Shown here piece after piece: positions 23,448 through 34,926 of a stretch of 64,000 nt of DNA. How positions within the stretch are numbered: position 1 is the first letter of the stretch; each line of letters opens with the position of its first letter. The DNA comes from Zarea fungicola. Lineage: Eukaryota > Ascomycota > Sordariomycetes > Hypocreales > Cordycipitaceae. The position numbers and the translations under genes are program-made. The notes under the pieces are model-generated. The model made no database searches. It saw only the letters and a list, made by a program, of their open reading frames with translations, and was not told the DNA's origin. Location: the NCBI GenBank assembly GCA_900169235.1, contig FWCC01000062.1, positions 1 to 64,000 on the forward strand. The letters run 5' to 3'.

Positions 23448-25130
23448 ATGAGCGACACGTCCAAGTACATCCAAGACCAGTGGCGTCGCTTGGGGGAGCA
23501 CCACGCGGATGCTCAACCCGACACGGCCGCCACCCTCCCAGCCTTGAGCACATTGGAGGCTGTTCATCTCTCGCTTCCCCGCGTGGGAAGTGCGACGTAT
23601 CTGCAAGGGCAGCCGGACGACGAGGTGGTTGAGCACATCAACCGCCACATCATCCCCGCCCTCTGCGGCCAGGCCAAGTCCAGCCGCTACTACGGCTTCG
23701 TCACCGGCGGCACCCTGCCCATTGCCGAGTGGGCGGACAATGTGGTCTCGCACATGGACCAGAACGTGCAGGTCCACCTCCCCCACCAGTCCGCCTCTAC
23801 CGCCGTGGAGGATGCCGCCCTCGCGATGCTGCTGGGCGTGCTGCGCATGGAGGAGGAGGGGCGGTGGAAGGGCAGGACGTTTACGACGGGCGCCACGGCG
23901 AGCAACATTCTTGGCCTCGCGTGCGGGCGCGAGGCCGTCCTCGCGAAAAGGCTGGGGCTTGCTGGCAAGGGCGGCAGCGTGGGCGAGTTAGGACTGCTTG
24001 GCGCCTGCGCGCTGGCTGGCGTCACGCAGATTCAGGTCCTCACCAGCGCAGGCCACAGCTCCCTGTCCAAGGCGGCCAGCGTGGTTGGTCTGGGCCGGGC
24101 GGCGGTCAAGGAGCTTGGTCGGAGCGAGAGCGAGCCGTGGAAGCTCGACATTGATGCTGTGGAGCGGGAACTCAAAGTACATGGTACGGCTAGTATTATT
24201 GCCGTCAGCGCCGGTGAAGTGAACACGGGAGGGTATGCTCTCGATGATGTTCAGGAGTGGACGCGGTTGAGGAAGTTGGCAGATGAGTACAATGCCTGGA
24301 TTCACGTAGACGGAGGTTTGTGCTTCCCAATTTTTTTTTTTTTGCCAAACCTTCTTTGGGTTGACTGACATGAATCAAGCTTTTGGAATTTTTGGCCGGG
24401 CCCTGGAAGACGGCGACGAATATGCCACAATTCGACGCCGTGTTGAAGGCATTACCATGGCGGACAGTATAACAGTGGACGGCCACAAAGTCCTCAATGT
24501 CGTAAGTTTCACACAATCCCCATCATTCATCCAGCGCACTTTTTTCTTATTTTTCAAATGTTTCTAATAATTCTGTAAAAATCACAGCCCTACGATTGCG
24601 GCATGTTCTTTACGCAGGACCCTCTCATTCTCCAGTCCGTCTTCCGCAACCCCAACGCCGCATACCTCTCGGGCGGTGGTGCCGCCGCGGAGATTCCATC
24701 GCCCCTCAACATTGGTCTCGAAAACTCACGCCGCTTCCGCGCCCTCCCGGCCTACGCAGTGCTTCTCAGCAAAGGCCGCCCGGGGATCGCTGCCATGGTG
24801 TCCAACATGGTGCGGCTGTCCCGCAAGCTGGCCGCGTACTTGCGCGACTCACCGCACTACCAGCTTTTGCCTGATTCGGATGCTGCAGGTATTGAGGACA
24901 TATTTATTATTGTGCTTTTCAAAGCCAAAGACAAAAAGTTGAATGAGGTCTTGGTGGACAGGATTAATGCATCGAGACAAATGTACGTGAGTGGGACGTC
25001 TTGGAGGGGTGATAAAGCGACGAGGATTGCTGTGTCGAATTGGCGTGTGGATGTAGAGACGGACTATCAGGTGGTAACGAACATTTTATCTGCCGTTGCA
25101 AAAGGCAGTGAAATTGATTCGTCTAGTTAA
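23448..25130 (+). CDS. Pyridoxal-phosphate-dependent (group II) amino-acid decarboxylase
   Basis: Three exons: 23448-24315, 24380-24501 and 24588-25130, giving 510 aa. Group II PLP decarboxylase features are present in order: SRYYGFVTGGTLP near residue 80, the TTGATASNILGLACGRE cofactor-phosphate loop near 145-162, a SAGHSSLSKAA block, the VNTGGYALDD block, WIHVDGAFG containing the aspartate that pairs with the pyridine nitrogen, and the Schiff-base Lys326 in TVDGHKVLNV. This family removes CO2 from aromatic amino acids, glutamate and relatives; the substrate is not certain. It is divergent from the nitrilase gene, which together with the adjacent regulator suggests a small nitrogen- or amine-metabolism group. 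No signal peptide. Confidence 0.9.
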
Positions 25131-25829
25131 AACCCCATTCTAAGAGTTGAATTTTATACATCTGTCTTGTTTGTTCTATATGTGTTGCTTTTCAGTCAGG
25201 CACACGTTCCATTGCCTGGCAGTGAGAGCTCTCGCCACATACACCGGCAGTCCCGTCTAGATTTAAATATAGGGAGACATTTAGTTACTTTAACTTAGTC
25301 TGCTAGTCTGATAGCTTCCTATTCTGTAGTACATCGATCCATTAGATCGCTAGATCGGGCTATTGCCGGGTAGGTCATCGACTTATGTGGCTTGCTATAC
25401 AAGTACACAAGATTCTGGCCTGCAGCTTCCTAGTATGCAAGAATTTGTCGAATAGTACTGTATTTTGCACAGCAGGTGACTTGTAGAACTCTGAGTAGCG
25501 AAACTACTGCTTCAACAACTGGGATACAACACGCGAGATTGACACAGTACAATCTTCGTCCCAGAACCTCTGAGAACCAGGCAGTAGGCACGAGGTTGTA
25601 GCTATGAAGCACTCGCGTAGAACGGTCTGATTCGACAAATTGATGCTGTTTAATATACCAAATATACTAAATACACTTACTATACTAATACTATCTACAT
25701 AATTCAATAGTTAATATTTAACACAAGATCTCCTTGGTATTGAGTATTTGCAACGCAAGCTCATATCGAGTGTTGCATGTTGAATACAACACTGCAGGAT
25801 TGTAAAACGGCGCTTCATAACACCCTCAT
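25131..25829. other. Intergenic region, no gene seen
   Basis: AT-rich 3' flanks of two convergent genes. Short minus-strand open frames here lack any feature. Confidence 0.5.
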
Positions 25830-26681
25830 CTAGCATCTGACGTTTTTCTGGCCCGTACTGCATCCATAGTTCAGAAACTCGTTTGTGCGAGGGTTTCTTG
25901 CAGGAGCAGTAGCTCCACCGTTGACGTATTCGGCACCACAGCCGCCACACATACGGTTAACAGTGCATCTTTGAGACCAGAACCACCCCCATGCAATGTA
26001 AGGCTGGGTCCAGACTTGAACGACACTATTCTTGTTCACGGCACATAGGTAGGTCCTGGATGACGAGTAGGTTTCAGTCACTGAAATACCCAGACTGAAA
26101 GTCAAAACATCCTTAATAACTGTCCAGCTCAAGCCAGCATTTTGCTCGATAGCGATGGAGTAGCTGGTCTGAATGTTTTGCGAACCTCCAGCATCAGATT
26201 TGCCAGTCCAGAGGCAAGAAGAGGCTGGGCTCCAAGATCCAGCCCATTGTTGTGCCTGCTTAGTATACGTTTTAGTGTACTTGGCAGGAACAATGCATGG
26301 TCCGGACTCTCTGCTGGCAAGAGAAGAAGAGTTGTGGCCATCGTCGTGCTCAACGTTATACTCAACGGTAGCCAGGCTAACAAAGGCTTGCTCGTCGCTG
26401 AGATAAATCGTGTGATTGGCGTCTTTACAATTAGTACCTCGCATAATAGAGAACAGAATTGAGATTGAATTATACTCACCACGATTTGCCATTACGTACT
26501 CCTCAAAGACAGTAGTGTTCATAATCCATTCACTTGGGAAATTGTTCAGAGTATTCTCATGAAGCTGTCGTCGCGAGAGTGTCATTGCTCCAGCAGGAGG
26601 AGCAAAGCCCGGAGCAAGAATGCCCACGTCTGCCAGGGCTGCAGCAGTAGCTGCAACAGGGAACAGCCAGAATGTCTTCAT
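25830..26681 (-). CDS. Secreted cysteine-containing protein of unknown function
   Basis: Two exons, 26681-26480 and 26422-25830, giving 264 aa. The 57-nt intron (GTGAGT...TAAAG with a TACTAAT branch site) is open in frame, so an unspliced reading would wrongly add 19 codons. A signal peptide is clear at about residues 1-17. The mature part has N-glycosylation sequons (NTT, NHT, NSS), a Thr/Ser-rich centre and a conserved-looking C-terminal part rich in Trp and Cys (WTQPYIAWGWFWSQ, then CGGCGAEY and a terminal NVRC). I do not recognise a named domain. A TATA box lies about 95 nt upstream. A secreted effector-like or wall-associated protein is possible. Confidence 0.75.
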   Translation of the reverse strand: MKTFWLFPVAATAAALADVGILAPGFAPPAGAMTLSRRQLHENTLNNFPSEWIMNTTVFEEYVMANRGEYNSISILFSIMRGTNCKDANHTIYLSDEQAFVSLATVEYNVEHDDGHNSSSLASRESGPCIVPAKYTKTYTKQAQQWAGSWSPASSCLWTGKSDAGGSQNIQTSYSIAIEQNAGLSWTVIKDVLTFSLGISVTETYSSSRTYLCAVNKNSVVQVWTQPYIAWGWFWSQRCTVNRMCGGCGAEYVNGGATAPARNPRTNEFLNYGCSTGQKNVRC

Positions 26682-26774
26682 TATAGCTTTGAGTTGGCTT
26701 GATTTGATAGTTGAGTGGTCTATAGAAAAGAGATGACAGTTGGTGATGATATCTGTTTATTGGGAGAACTTTGG

Positions 26775-26784
26775 CTTTTATATA
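26775..26784 (-). promoter_or_regulatory. TATA box of the secreted-protein gene
   Basis: TATATAAAAG on the minus strand, about 95 nt upstream of the ATG at 26681. Position and sequence are typical. Confidence 0.6.
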
Positions 26785-27451
26785 CTTCAGCTCATCATTA
26801 GCTTACTCACCACCAAGACGATCCCCAGTATTGAAGCGGACACACCGGAGAAGTCAAGGTAATTGGTCCGAACTAATGAGATGCTGGACGCCCGACGATG
26901 GTGAATAGACATGCTTGGCATTTTAGAAGCCTAGAAGGTGTTCCACCATGCACGACCACCCCCAGCCCTCTCCTAACCTCCGCTCGATGTAAGCAGCTGA
27001 GATATGTGGTGGATCATCGAAATGCGTATTGGTCCCGCAATTGAGGTCAGCAGAGAGAGTCTTGGCGAACGACGCAACTTATATGATACACGGAGAATGA
27101 CTTTGGCAAGATCTGTCGTCGACTACGTAGAAACAAGAAGGAGTCGCTGTCTTTTGTATTGAAAACGCAGCTCTACTCAACACTACCCTAGGGCAGAACT
27201 AAAAGGCAAAAAAATGATTTACTACTGTTGCAAATGTTAATAAGCTTATGCAAAGCACAAACTTTCTCTGATATATAGAGTATCTCATTGCCGTTTAAAC
27301 GCTAAGATAGAGTCGGCGTGTGGCTCAACTTTCGCCTTACGCTAATAAGTAAATTCATTATTAATTAACTTATTTACCATTCAGATACACTGCAAAGCAT
27401 GTTTGCCCAAAGATTCGTATTGACAGATCAGCTCTTCCGGTGTGGCTGGCT

Positions 27452-28045
27452 CTAACTCCACAGAAAACAGTGTGGTACCATGCAAGGAACCAAACATTCT
27501 AGAAGCCTTAATGCACTAACTAATGAACTACCGCTTTTCGGCAGATCATGCAGGTAATATGTATGGCCGTGTCCAAGCACATTTAGTGGTGCAGTGAATC
27601 GACAAGGGTCAGCTATTTCTATCCACTCTCTACGCCTTGAAGTGTTTCGGCGACTTGGGTGATACCATTCTCTGTACGCATGTCGCCCATGAGATTCAGA
27701 GATGCGTACTTCGATATGTTCACCACATGATCTTGATGCCATCTGTATAGGATATAATTTAAATGGAAACCAGACGTGGTTGGCTAAAATATCCCTACAA
27801 CAGATGTACCAATCTAGCATCACTGGCCATGCCATTGCTGCCCACAGAATCGTTCCACAAATTACCAAAAGAAGTGTTCCTTTTTCCCAATCCGTAGCGT
27901 CAGGAATCGGCCAAAAAAAGGGCAGACTGGCGGCTCTGGCTGGCTTCTTCTGCGGCAAATGACGGTTCTCCACGAGCTGGTCCACAGGATCTTGACCCTG
28001 GTCACCCAATCCACAAATTCCAATCAGCAACTCGACATCAGGCAA
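27452..28045 (-). CDS. Hypothetical open frame with one hydrophobic segment (possible relic)
   Basis: 197-codon open frame. It has one hydrophobic helix-like stretch (LLLVICGTILWAAMAWPVML, about residues 58-77) and Arg/Ser-rich sequence after it. A splice acceptor (TTCCCAG) at about 28,096 could join it to an upstream piece ending near 28,130 (donor GTAAGC), but no start codon was found there. No family recognised; it may be a decayed gene or chance. Confidence 0.25.
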   Translation of the reverse strand: MPDVELLIGICGLGDQGQDPVDQLVENRHLPQKKPARAASLPFFWPIPDATDWEKGTLLLVICGTILWAAMAWPVMLDWYICCRDILANHVWFPFKLYPIQMASRSCGEHIEVRISESHGRHAYREWYHPSRRNTSRRREWIEIADPCRFTAPLNVLGHGHTYYLHDLPKSGSSLVSALRLLECLVPCMVPHCFLWS

Positions 28046-29966
28046 TATTATTGGTGGATTTTGTGGCTTATTAGGCTGCTGCCAATGGCCTGGGAAGGTT
28101 TGAGCTAGATTTACAGGGCTGGGTTGCTTACCGCCCTCCCGGACGGGGCCGGTTTGAGAATATCGAAATTGATTTCGGGCTAAACTACCTTGCTCGTCTG
28201 TGGGACTGCTTCAGCCCGGGCGCCATCTATGGCACTAGGATGTTACAGAAACATACCGATAGGATTTCGCCGAGGATGCGTATGCTTTAAAGCCTTGTTT
28301 ATACCTATGAGGAAGGCCAGGACCTGGCAGACCTCTAAGCTGTCTCTGCCACCAAAATCGAGGTACGAAGCACACTGCCTTTGCCAAGAATTCAGTCCGG
28401 AGGGCAAGCAGTCACCTCGCATGGGTATGAAACTTTCGCCTCGAACCCAGTATTCAAGTAAAAAGGAATGCCTAATGGACCCGAGACACTCCTGTACGGA
28501 CGAACCCGAGTTAACATCGGAGAAATTGTGCTGAACAGTGCCATTTGCGCCACCCAGCCAGGTTCCTCTCTGGTAGCCTTTATCTGCGCCAAAGTTGTTC
28601 CGAATAAAGCGTCCGGATAAGGTAAAATGACAAGCTTATTTGTAAGAATAAAATAGATTGTTATGGGGCATACTTTGCCTAGGTCTTACATTTTTTAGCT
28701 AGTCTTACATCAGCGGTGCGGAGAAAACCCGCCATGGCTTTTCAGCATGGATGATATCGCATCATCTCAATAACAGTAACGGTGTATTGTTCTCTCTCAC
28801 CGAGGGGTGTGCAAAAAAGAAGGCAATTGTTTAAATGATTCACTAAATAGAATCCTATAACGTTATCGTATTATGAGCGCCAGATCGAGCATGGACAGTG
28901 GCTTTATTACAATGAAAAGCTGTGATGATCAACCAGAATCAACCATAACCAACCGTGGCTCTCCAAGTACCCTAAATACGAGGCGTGAGCACCGATTAAC
29001 ATGCAATTACACAATGTGACAAAATTATCGAGAACATTGGCATTGCCAGAAATCATCCGTCATCCCTTGGACTTTACACTGGCTTCCCGTACTGACAGAC
29101 AAACTATTTTCAGACGTGAAGATATGAAAACCAGTCCTGCTCAGAAAGGTTAACGTTTCTATAATATAACAAAGCAATTTAAATAGAAGGATTACTTTTT
29201 ATATCTACCTAGGTTTTATCTATACCCTTTCATACTCGTCAGAACGCCTGCAAAAGGAAGAATCTGCCGATTAATGCCACCACTGAGGAGGGGGAGCGAC
29301 GGAAGTGACAATATATAGAAATAATTTGATATCTAGGAGTATAAATACAGCTACAATTATGGAAGTTAGTCTTTCAGGTGATAATTATAGTAAGTGTGAT
29401 GATATAGCTTTTAGGAGACGTCTGGGCTCTGACCACGTCCATACTGGGACCTGTTGATGACTTCTAGTAAGTGCTGCTAAAGACTAGACTGCGCAACTAA
29501 CTACTGCGTGTGGCACGATCCACGTTTCTGCCTCAAATCACAAACAAGCTCGGCAATGTTTTTTCTTGATTTTTCAATCAACCATGGTCTTAAACGCTGA
29601 GACGGATGAGGGACTACGTCTGCTGTTAGACAATAAAACGGCCCTGAGCGCAAGCATTGGTTCGCAGGGTGGTGCTCAGCACTCGACAAAGGAGCCATTG
29701 CTTGAAGCGGCAAGAATATATATCAGGTGCCCAACACGGAACAGGCAGCGAGGCAGCCACGTGGCAGAGGATCGTTATATTGTAGGTCGCTGGCAGTTAC
29801 CTTTGACCAGCTAGCGATAATTCCACTCAGCCTGGAAGCAGTAGCGTGATCCGTGACACCCTCATGAGTTCTCGAGTGAAGTTCCAGAAAAAGTGTGGAT
29901 GGTGCAAGATTACCTTTTACAGATGTGCGAATGAAACGAAAATGCTACACGATTAGGCTTCACCTG

Positions 29967-30068
29967 CCGAACAAGAAACGGATTGGTTAGACGGCGCTAT
30001 ATCTCGTGGCTTGCCACTGGACTAGGAAGTGGATGGTTTCACGGCACTACTCCTCGTGGCTTAACACC
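29967..30068 (+). repeat. Imperfect direct repeat, about 38 bp, two copies
   Basis: Two similar stretches, about 29,971-30,008 and 30,031-30,068. Each begins with GGAT, runs through GGTT, and shares the block CTCGTGGCTT before AACAC or GCCAC. Copies are about 60 bp apart. No function known. Confidence 0.45.
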
Positions 30069-31153
30069 AATTAAAGGTTTCCAGTCTGGATAAGCAACGC
30101 AACCTGAAAGAAAATGTTTCTAGATCACGTAAGGCAATAGCTATCAATAAAATTATACCTTTGCCTGTAGAGGTTTCATCAGCCCTAAGAAGTCAAACTT
30201 ATCACCGATCTACAACAGGCTTCAGATCGGCAATACCTAGTTAATCGCGTAATTAGACTGTAAATTAGCGCAAGACTTAATAGCGGTCGTCTAAACTGTA
30301 GTACAATCTGTGTGCTATGTTAGATAACCCTAAATATTTCCTGCCGCGACGGCCTCTCTTCCTCACGCTCACATTTCAGTGCGTGCTTCCATGCACCCGC
30401 AGCTCAACAGAAACGGTGGAGCAGCGAACTTTTCGGACTAGGCATGTTTCAAAATAATTAAAGTGAAAGAAAAATCAGCTGGTTTGAATATCTGAAAGTA
30501 CATCATTCTGTAGGGAAGTGATGCGGAGGAGCCGAACATGCAGGCGGAGGACTCTGGTTAGGCACTGTTGCATTTTGCATGCTCGCAAGGAAACAAGTGG
30601 TCGCGCTAGCTGAGTGTACAGCGGTCTCCGGTCTTCATATGCGAAGAGATGATTTCATTTTGCCTTATAAGAGGCTAAGCAGCACGCACGTTGCGCCAAC
30701 CAGCAGGCCTTCTGCAGCACGGCGAGTCCATCCCGGAGTAGAGGATAACTACAGGTAATGTCGGCTGGACAAATGCCACTGCAGCAGATTCACTGTACCC
30801 TGCCTGGCCATATAATGGTAAAGAAGCCGGCCATTTCAGTCATAAATTCTTGGATCTGTACAGCGGGCAATTAAGGCAATGATCCGGCGTGAGCGCGGTC
30901 GGCACAAACATGCTGGTGCTGAGCTTGCGGTAATGCAGGGGCAAGACTACTGCCACTTGTTAGTTGTAAATTTAGATGTGTCACCGCGGCGAAAAAGAAC
31001 AATCATGATGTAGAAAGAATTAAAGATTGATAACAGTAATCTAGTTCTGTATGCGAAAAATTAAACACGGCCACCTCGAAATCTATATGAGAATAAAAAG
31101 GAAAGGGAAACAGCGAGACATCTTTATGCTTTCCTTATTCCCATTTGTTTATT

Positions 31154-31501
31154 TCATCTTCCTTCATTTTGTTCCTGGCGTCTTTCCTCATCTTGAAGGG
31201 CGTCACACCGTCTAATAAACTCCATAAAATCATCATACACTATGAGCTGCCTCTCCGATAGCTCACGATCTCCCAGCATGAGAGTGCACAGGGACTTTTC
31301 TCTTAGGAGCGGCGCCTTAAGAACTTGACACTCTCTGCAGTTGAGATACCAGTTGCCAAACCGATTCAAAGACTCGTTAATTTGTCCCAAAGCATCAGCC
31401 CAGCGCTTCTCCCTCAAAGAGTTATTAATGAGCACCCGCCTGTAACCCAAAGAGTTCTCGATGTACGGGTGATGATTTGCTTGTGTTATGGGCGAGCTCA
31501 T
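31154..31501 (-). CDS. Small hypothetical protein
   Basis: Single open frame of 115 aa with helical, charged composition, no signal peptide and no membrane segment. Trp-Tyr-rich and Leu-rich sections alternate with Glu/Arg, and the tail is Glu/Gln/Arg-rich. A TATA box (31,619-31,626) sits about 118 nt upstream of the ATG, giving modest support for a real gene. No family recognised. Confidence 0.42.
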   Translation of the reverse strand: MSSPITQANHHPYIENSLGYRRVLINNSLREKRWADALGQINESLNRFGNWYLNCRECQVLKAPLLREKSLCTLMLGDRELSERQLIVYDDFMEFIRRCDALQDEERRQEQNEGR

Positions 31502-32327
31502 TTTGACGGTTACGTGAGGGGTTGCTGTGAAAAGATATTGTAGTCAATAGTCGTCTAGGATCGAAGCTGTTCAGAGGGTTGATAACTTTTAATACTAAAC
31601 TGAAGCGGAAATGTGGCATATTTATAGACGACTGGCTGGGTTGTCTTTTGATGTAATGCTCTAGAGAATAAATTGCGACGTTTGTTACAAATTCATGTTC
31701 ACAAACCCGATCGCAAAATCCGTAAAAAACATCGTGAACTTCTGTTTTGTGTGTAGTTGGAACAAGAAAAAACGTTGGTGCTCAAAGAAGAAATGACACT
31801 AACAAGGGCATTTACATTATATACTGCCTAAACAAGAGTTCATTTTGAGAGTCCATGGACAAAACCGGACATGATCTGGTCTGTTGTGCGTCCACTTAAA
31901 TGGTAGCGTAAAAGACCATGACAGAAGGTATGTACGTACACAATGTCAATGCAAAGAAAAGCAACAAAGAATAAGATATGAGTCCTATGAGATGTAGCGC
32001 AACTCACTGCTCGGTTGATCGCTTATTCTCCGCGCTGCCACTTCGGGCGACAAGTGTCACATCTTGGGTGCTACTTGGCCGGATTTCTTTCATACTGTCC
32101 TGCTCTGTCTCGTTGGCGCCGTAGCGCATTTAATGTTTGAGTCATGAAACTGATGCAAATGTAGGAATGAGAATGATATTTTACTACTCCTTATCACGGA
32201 AAAGGCAAATCAAAAGTGGGAAACTAGAGAGTGATACTACTAGATGAAGAATGAAAAAAAGAGAGGCGCTTCCAAGTCGTGCTGATGAACAGCAAAAACG
32301 GAGTACCAATGAGGCACGGGAGACGTC
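31502..32327. other. Intergenic region with TATA box
   Basis: Contains TATAAATA (minus strand, 31,619-31,626), a plausible promoter for the small gene to its left. Otherwise nothing recognised. Confidence 0.45.
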
Positions 32328-33882
32328 CTAGATGGTGTCTTGCTTGAAGAAGAGAACTTGAACAGCTATGTCGTCTCGGATACTGCGCGACTGAGGAGGC
32401 CCCAACATGGTGCTCGCCACAAACAGGTTTCGTCGGTTGCCGCCAAGCGCATTCTTGAGCAGATGCACGGCAGCGTTGTCCAAGTCTTCAATAATAAAAT
32501 GCTGCGGCAAAGTTTTCCACGCTGCGAATCCCTGCTCGTCAAAATCAAGATCGAGTTGGGCACCCGCGTTGTTCGGCGTGGTGATGTCTCCGGCACTGTC
32601 ACCATAGCGAGCTCGGAGGCTCCGAAGCTTTCTCTTTTCGAGCCACTCGGATATCAAGCGCACAGCATCTTCTGTCGCTACATGGTCCCAGAACCCATCA
32701 GACGCCAGAATCACAAAGTCGCGTGCCGACACGGGCGTGCAGGTCACCACCGGCTCTGCGGTCAGGTACGGCGGCGTTTGGATGCCCGGCTTGGCCTGGT
32801 GGCCGAGAAAATCGAGATAGACCTTCTCGACCAGCTCGGCGTTCCATTTCCATCGGTGATCGCCAAAGGCGCGCGTCACCATGATGCCGAGGAATCGGCC
32901 CCATTCGAAAAGGTCCCCCTCCTCCTCACCAGGATGCGCCGCTTTGATGCGAGAAACCTCTTCCTTGTTTTCCGCATTTTGATCCTTGGAGAGTGCCTTT
33001 GCTTCGTATACACTGCCGTGGTTGCTGCATTCCTCTCCTTTAGCCACGACACCCGCGTAAGAGCCGAGGACTGCGCGAGAGTCGCCGACGCTCGCTACGC
33101 GCAAGGTGCTAGACCCCGGATCAAAGATGGACAACAAGGCGCAAGACCCAGCAATGGCTGGTGCTAGAGCTGACATGGTGGTGGCATCGCATGGATCGGC
33201 GTTGAGCAACGCAGCCTTACCAGCGTCGAGGATGGTATCATCCAGCTTGGTAAATCCCGCCTTGATCGCACCATTAATTTTCTCGGGCGACGAGTCTGTA
33301 TCCAAGCGATGAATCTCTCGAGCGACAAAGGGAATGAGGCTAGTCTTGAGAGTTCCAGCCGTGGCTGAGCCTCTGTACGCAGCAAAATGAATTGGTTTAG
33401 TCAGCCTTGTATACTCTCTTTTGGATATGATCTGGGGCGACTGTGAGGATTGGGGGAAACCATGCTGCTTACCCATGACCATCATAGATGCCGGCATAGA
33501 CACATCCGTCTGCTGTGCGCATATCCCACTCATCCTCACAGGGTGCGTTGCTCGGCAATCGAGCCGCGTGCAGCATGCCCATCTGACCGTCGTAAGACGC
33601 AAAACGACTGATCTTGGCCTCCTGGCGTATCTTGGCGTTTGCGTGGCTGAGTCTCCATGCCTTGACGGCGGGCGGTAGCGCCAGGTCCTTTTCCTCGCCA
33701 GATACGAATTTGGTTGGGACGAGGGGCAGTTCGTTAATCGGCGTGTCGAGCCAGCGGTTGCTACGCGTGCCAGAGCCAAAGGTGTTAGTTTGGACTATAT
33801 ATGGCCCATGACTTCCGAAAGATTGAATGTTGACAGGGAAATCCTTGGCCGGAGCCCAGTCAAGTATAGACTTTTCGAGCAT
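32328..33882 (-). CDS. PP2C-type protein phosphatase, pyruvate-dehydrogenase-phosphatase-like
   Basis: Two exons, 33882-33473 and 33372-32328, giving 484 aa. The splice rebuilds the metal-binding motif YDGHGG. PP2C motifs follow in order: YAGIYDGHGG near residue 130, GSCALLSIF, VGDSRAVLGSY, GRFLGIMVTRAFGDHRWKW, VILASDGFWDHV and RDDIAVQVLFF. It is a metal-dependent Ser/Thr phosphatase. The long insert between the GDSRAV and RAFGD motifs and the overall size resemble the fungal mitochondrial Ptc5/PDP group, which reactivates pyruvate dehydrogenase. A mitochondrial presequence is not obvious from the chosen ATG, so an upstream exon may exist. Confident as PP2C, less so for the subgroup. Confidence 0.88.
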
Positions 33883-34926
33883 TTCGCTGCTTTATTTCGG
33901 GATTAATTTTCGGGAAGTCTTGCCTCGTCTTGATTAATGAAAGAAGCATCGCCAGCAGGTCATGGCGTTTTGAGTGATACATATACCTCCATCGATGTAC
34001 TAATGATGACCAGCCACGGCGGGACGGCTCGCCCTGTGCCAACCTTTTAATTTGCGAGAATAGCCATTCTGCGCCGATCTTGCAAGGCTCCGGCGAATCA
34101 GCGCAGATGAAAACCGCAACAGGCTTTCTTGTCTGCCAAGGCGGTGACCACAAAGCAGTAGGAATAGCTCCGCGAGCAGCCTGGTTTATAGCTCCATCAC
34201 CAATTTGGCTATGAGTCACACTGGATCTTACTGCATAGGTCAAGGATAATTTCATCAATAGGTCGTGTACTGCGATGTGCTGGTTTTAATTTAAGAGTCG
34301 GCTAATGTTGTTGCCTGCAAAATATTTTGTCTTGGGCAACCTTTTTCACATCTTGATCACAGATCGTTGTATACCACCCCGCGAAGCTTAGAATTCGTCC
34401 ACACGAACAAATCCCAACCTGCCCAGTTGCGTTTGCTGACAACTCATCATTGTATAGCTTAGTTTTTGCGCGTTTATGCCGCTGCTTAATAGGGCTACAT
34501 CAACAACTACGCGCGGGATTCAGTATTGAAAGCAAAAAAATAAAATAAAAGAGGAAAACAAAGAGGATGTGAAGATCCCGCGAAAGCCTTTACTAACTCA
34601 GCCGAGAAACATTCTGCGCGACACCACTTGCCGCGGCATTCAGCATAGCCTATTTGGATAGTTGCATAAAGATGAGCATAAACGTCAGATATTGTTTTCG
34701 CCTTACTCAACATCACCTGTTAGTGGTCAATTCTATGCGGCGTACTCCCATGTTTCAATTCAGTTGAAGTAAGAGTGTAGCGCACAATCTGTATTTATTG
34801 AGAAATAGCTCAAATATGTATGGTATTTCTTCTCCTGAATATTGTGCACGATGGGCCAGAGACAGGTGAAGCCTATGCCATTTGCCTCAGCACTTGCTTC
34901 GAGATTAGTGGGATAGAGTCATCGAG
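33883..34926. other. Intergenic region, no gene seen
   Basis: A 132-codon minus-strand frame (33,860-34,258) overlaps the phosphatase start in another frame. It could be leader sequence or a missed first exon, but it shows no domain. Confidence 0.4.

Larger units (their letters stand above)
26785..31153. other. Gene-poor region with possible relics
   Basis: About 4.4 kb in which I find no convincing intact gene. Codon-like patches (around 27,450-28,250) and imperfect repeats (around 29,970-30,070) suggest decayed sequence. AT-rich intervals occur at about 27,180-27,370, 28,620-28,700 and 29,160-29,390. No terminal inverted repeats, transposase or reverse transcriptase motif was recognised. 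Confidence 0.5.

Noticed and set aside
33860..34258. 132-codon minus-strand frame before the PP2C gene as an extra exon
   Set aside because: No homology or clear splice donor; kept only as a note that an upstream exon is possible.
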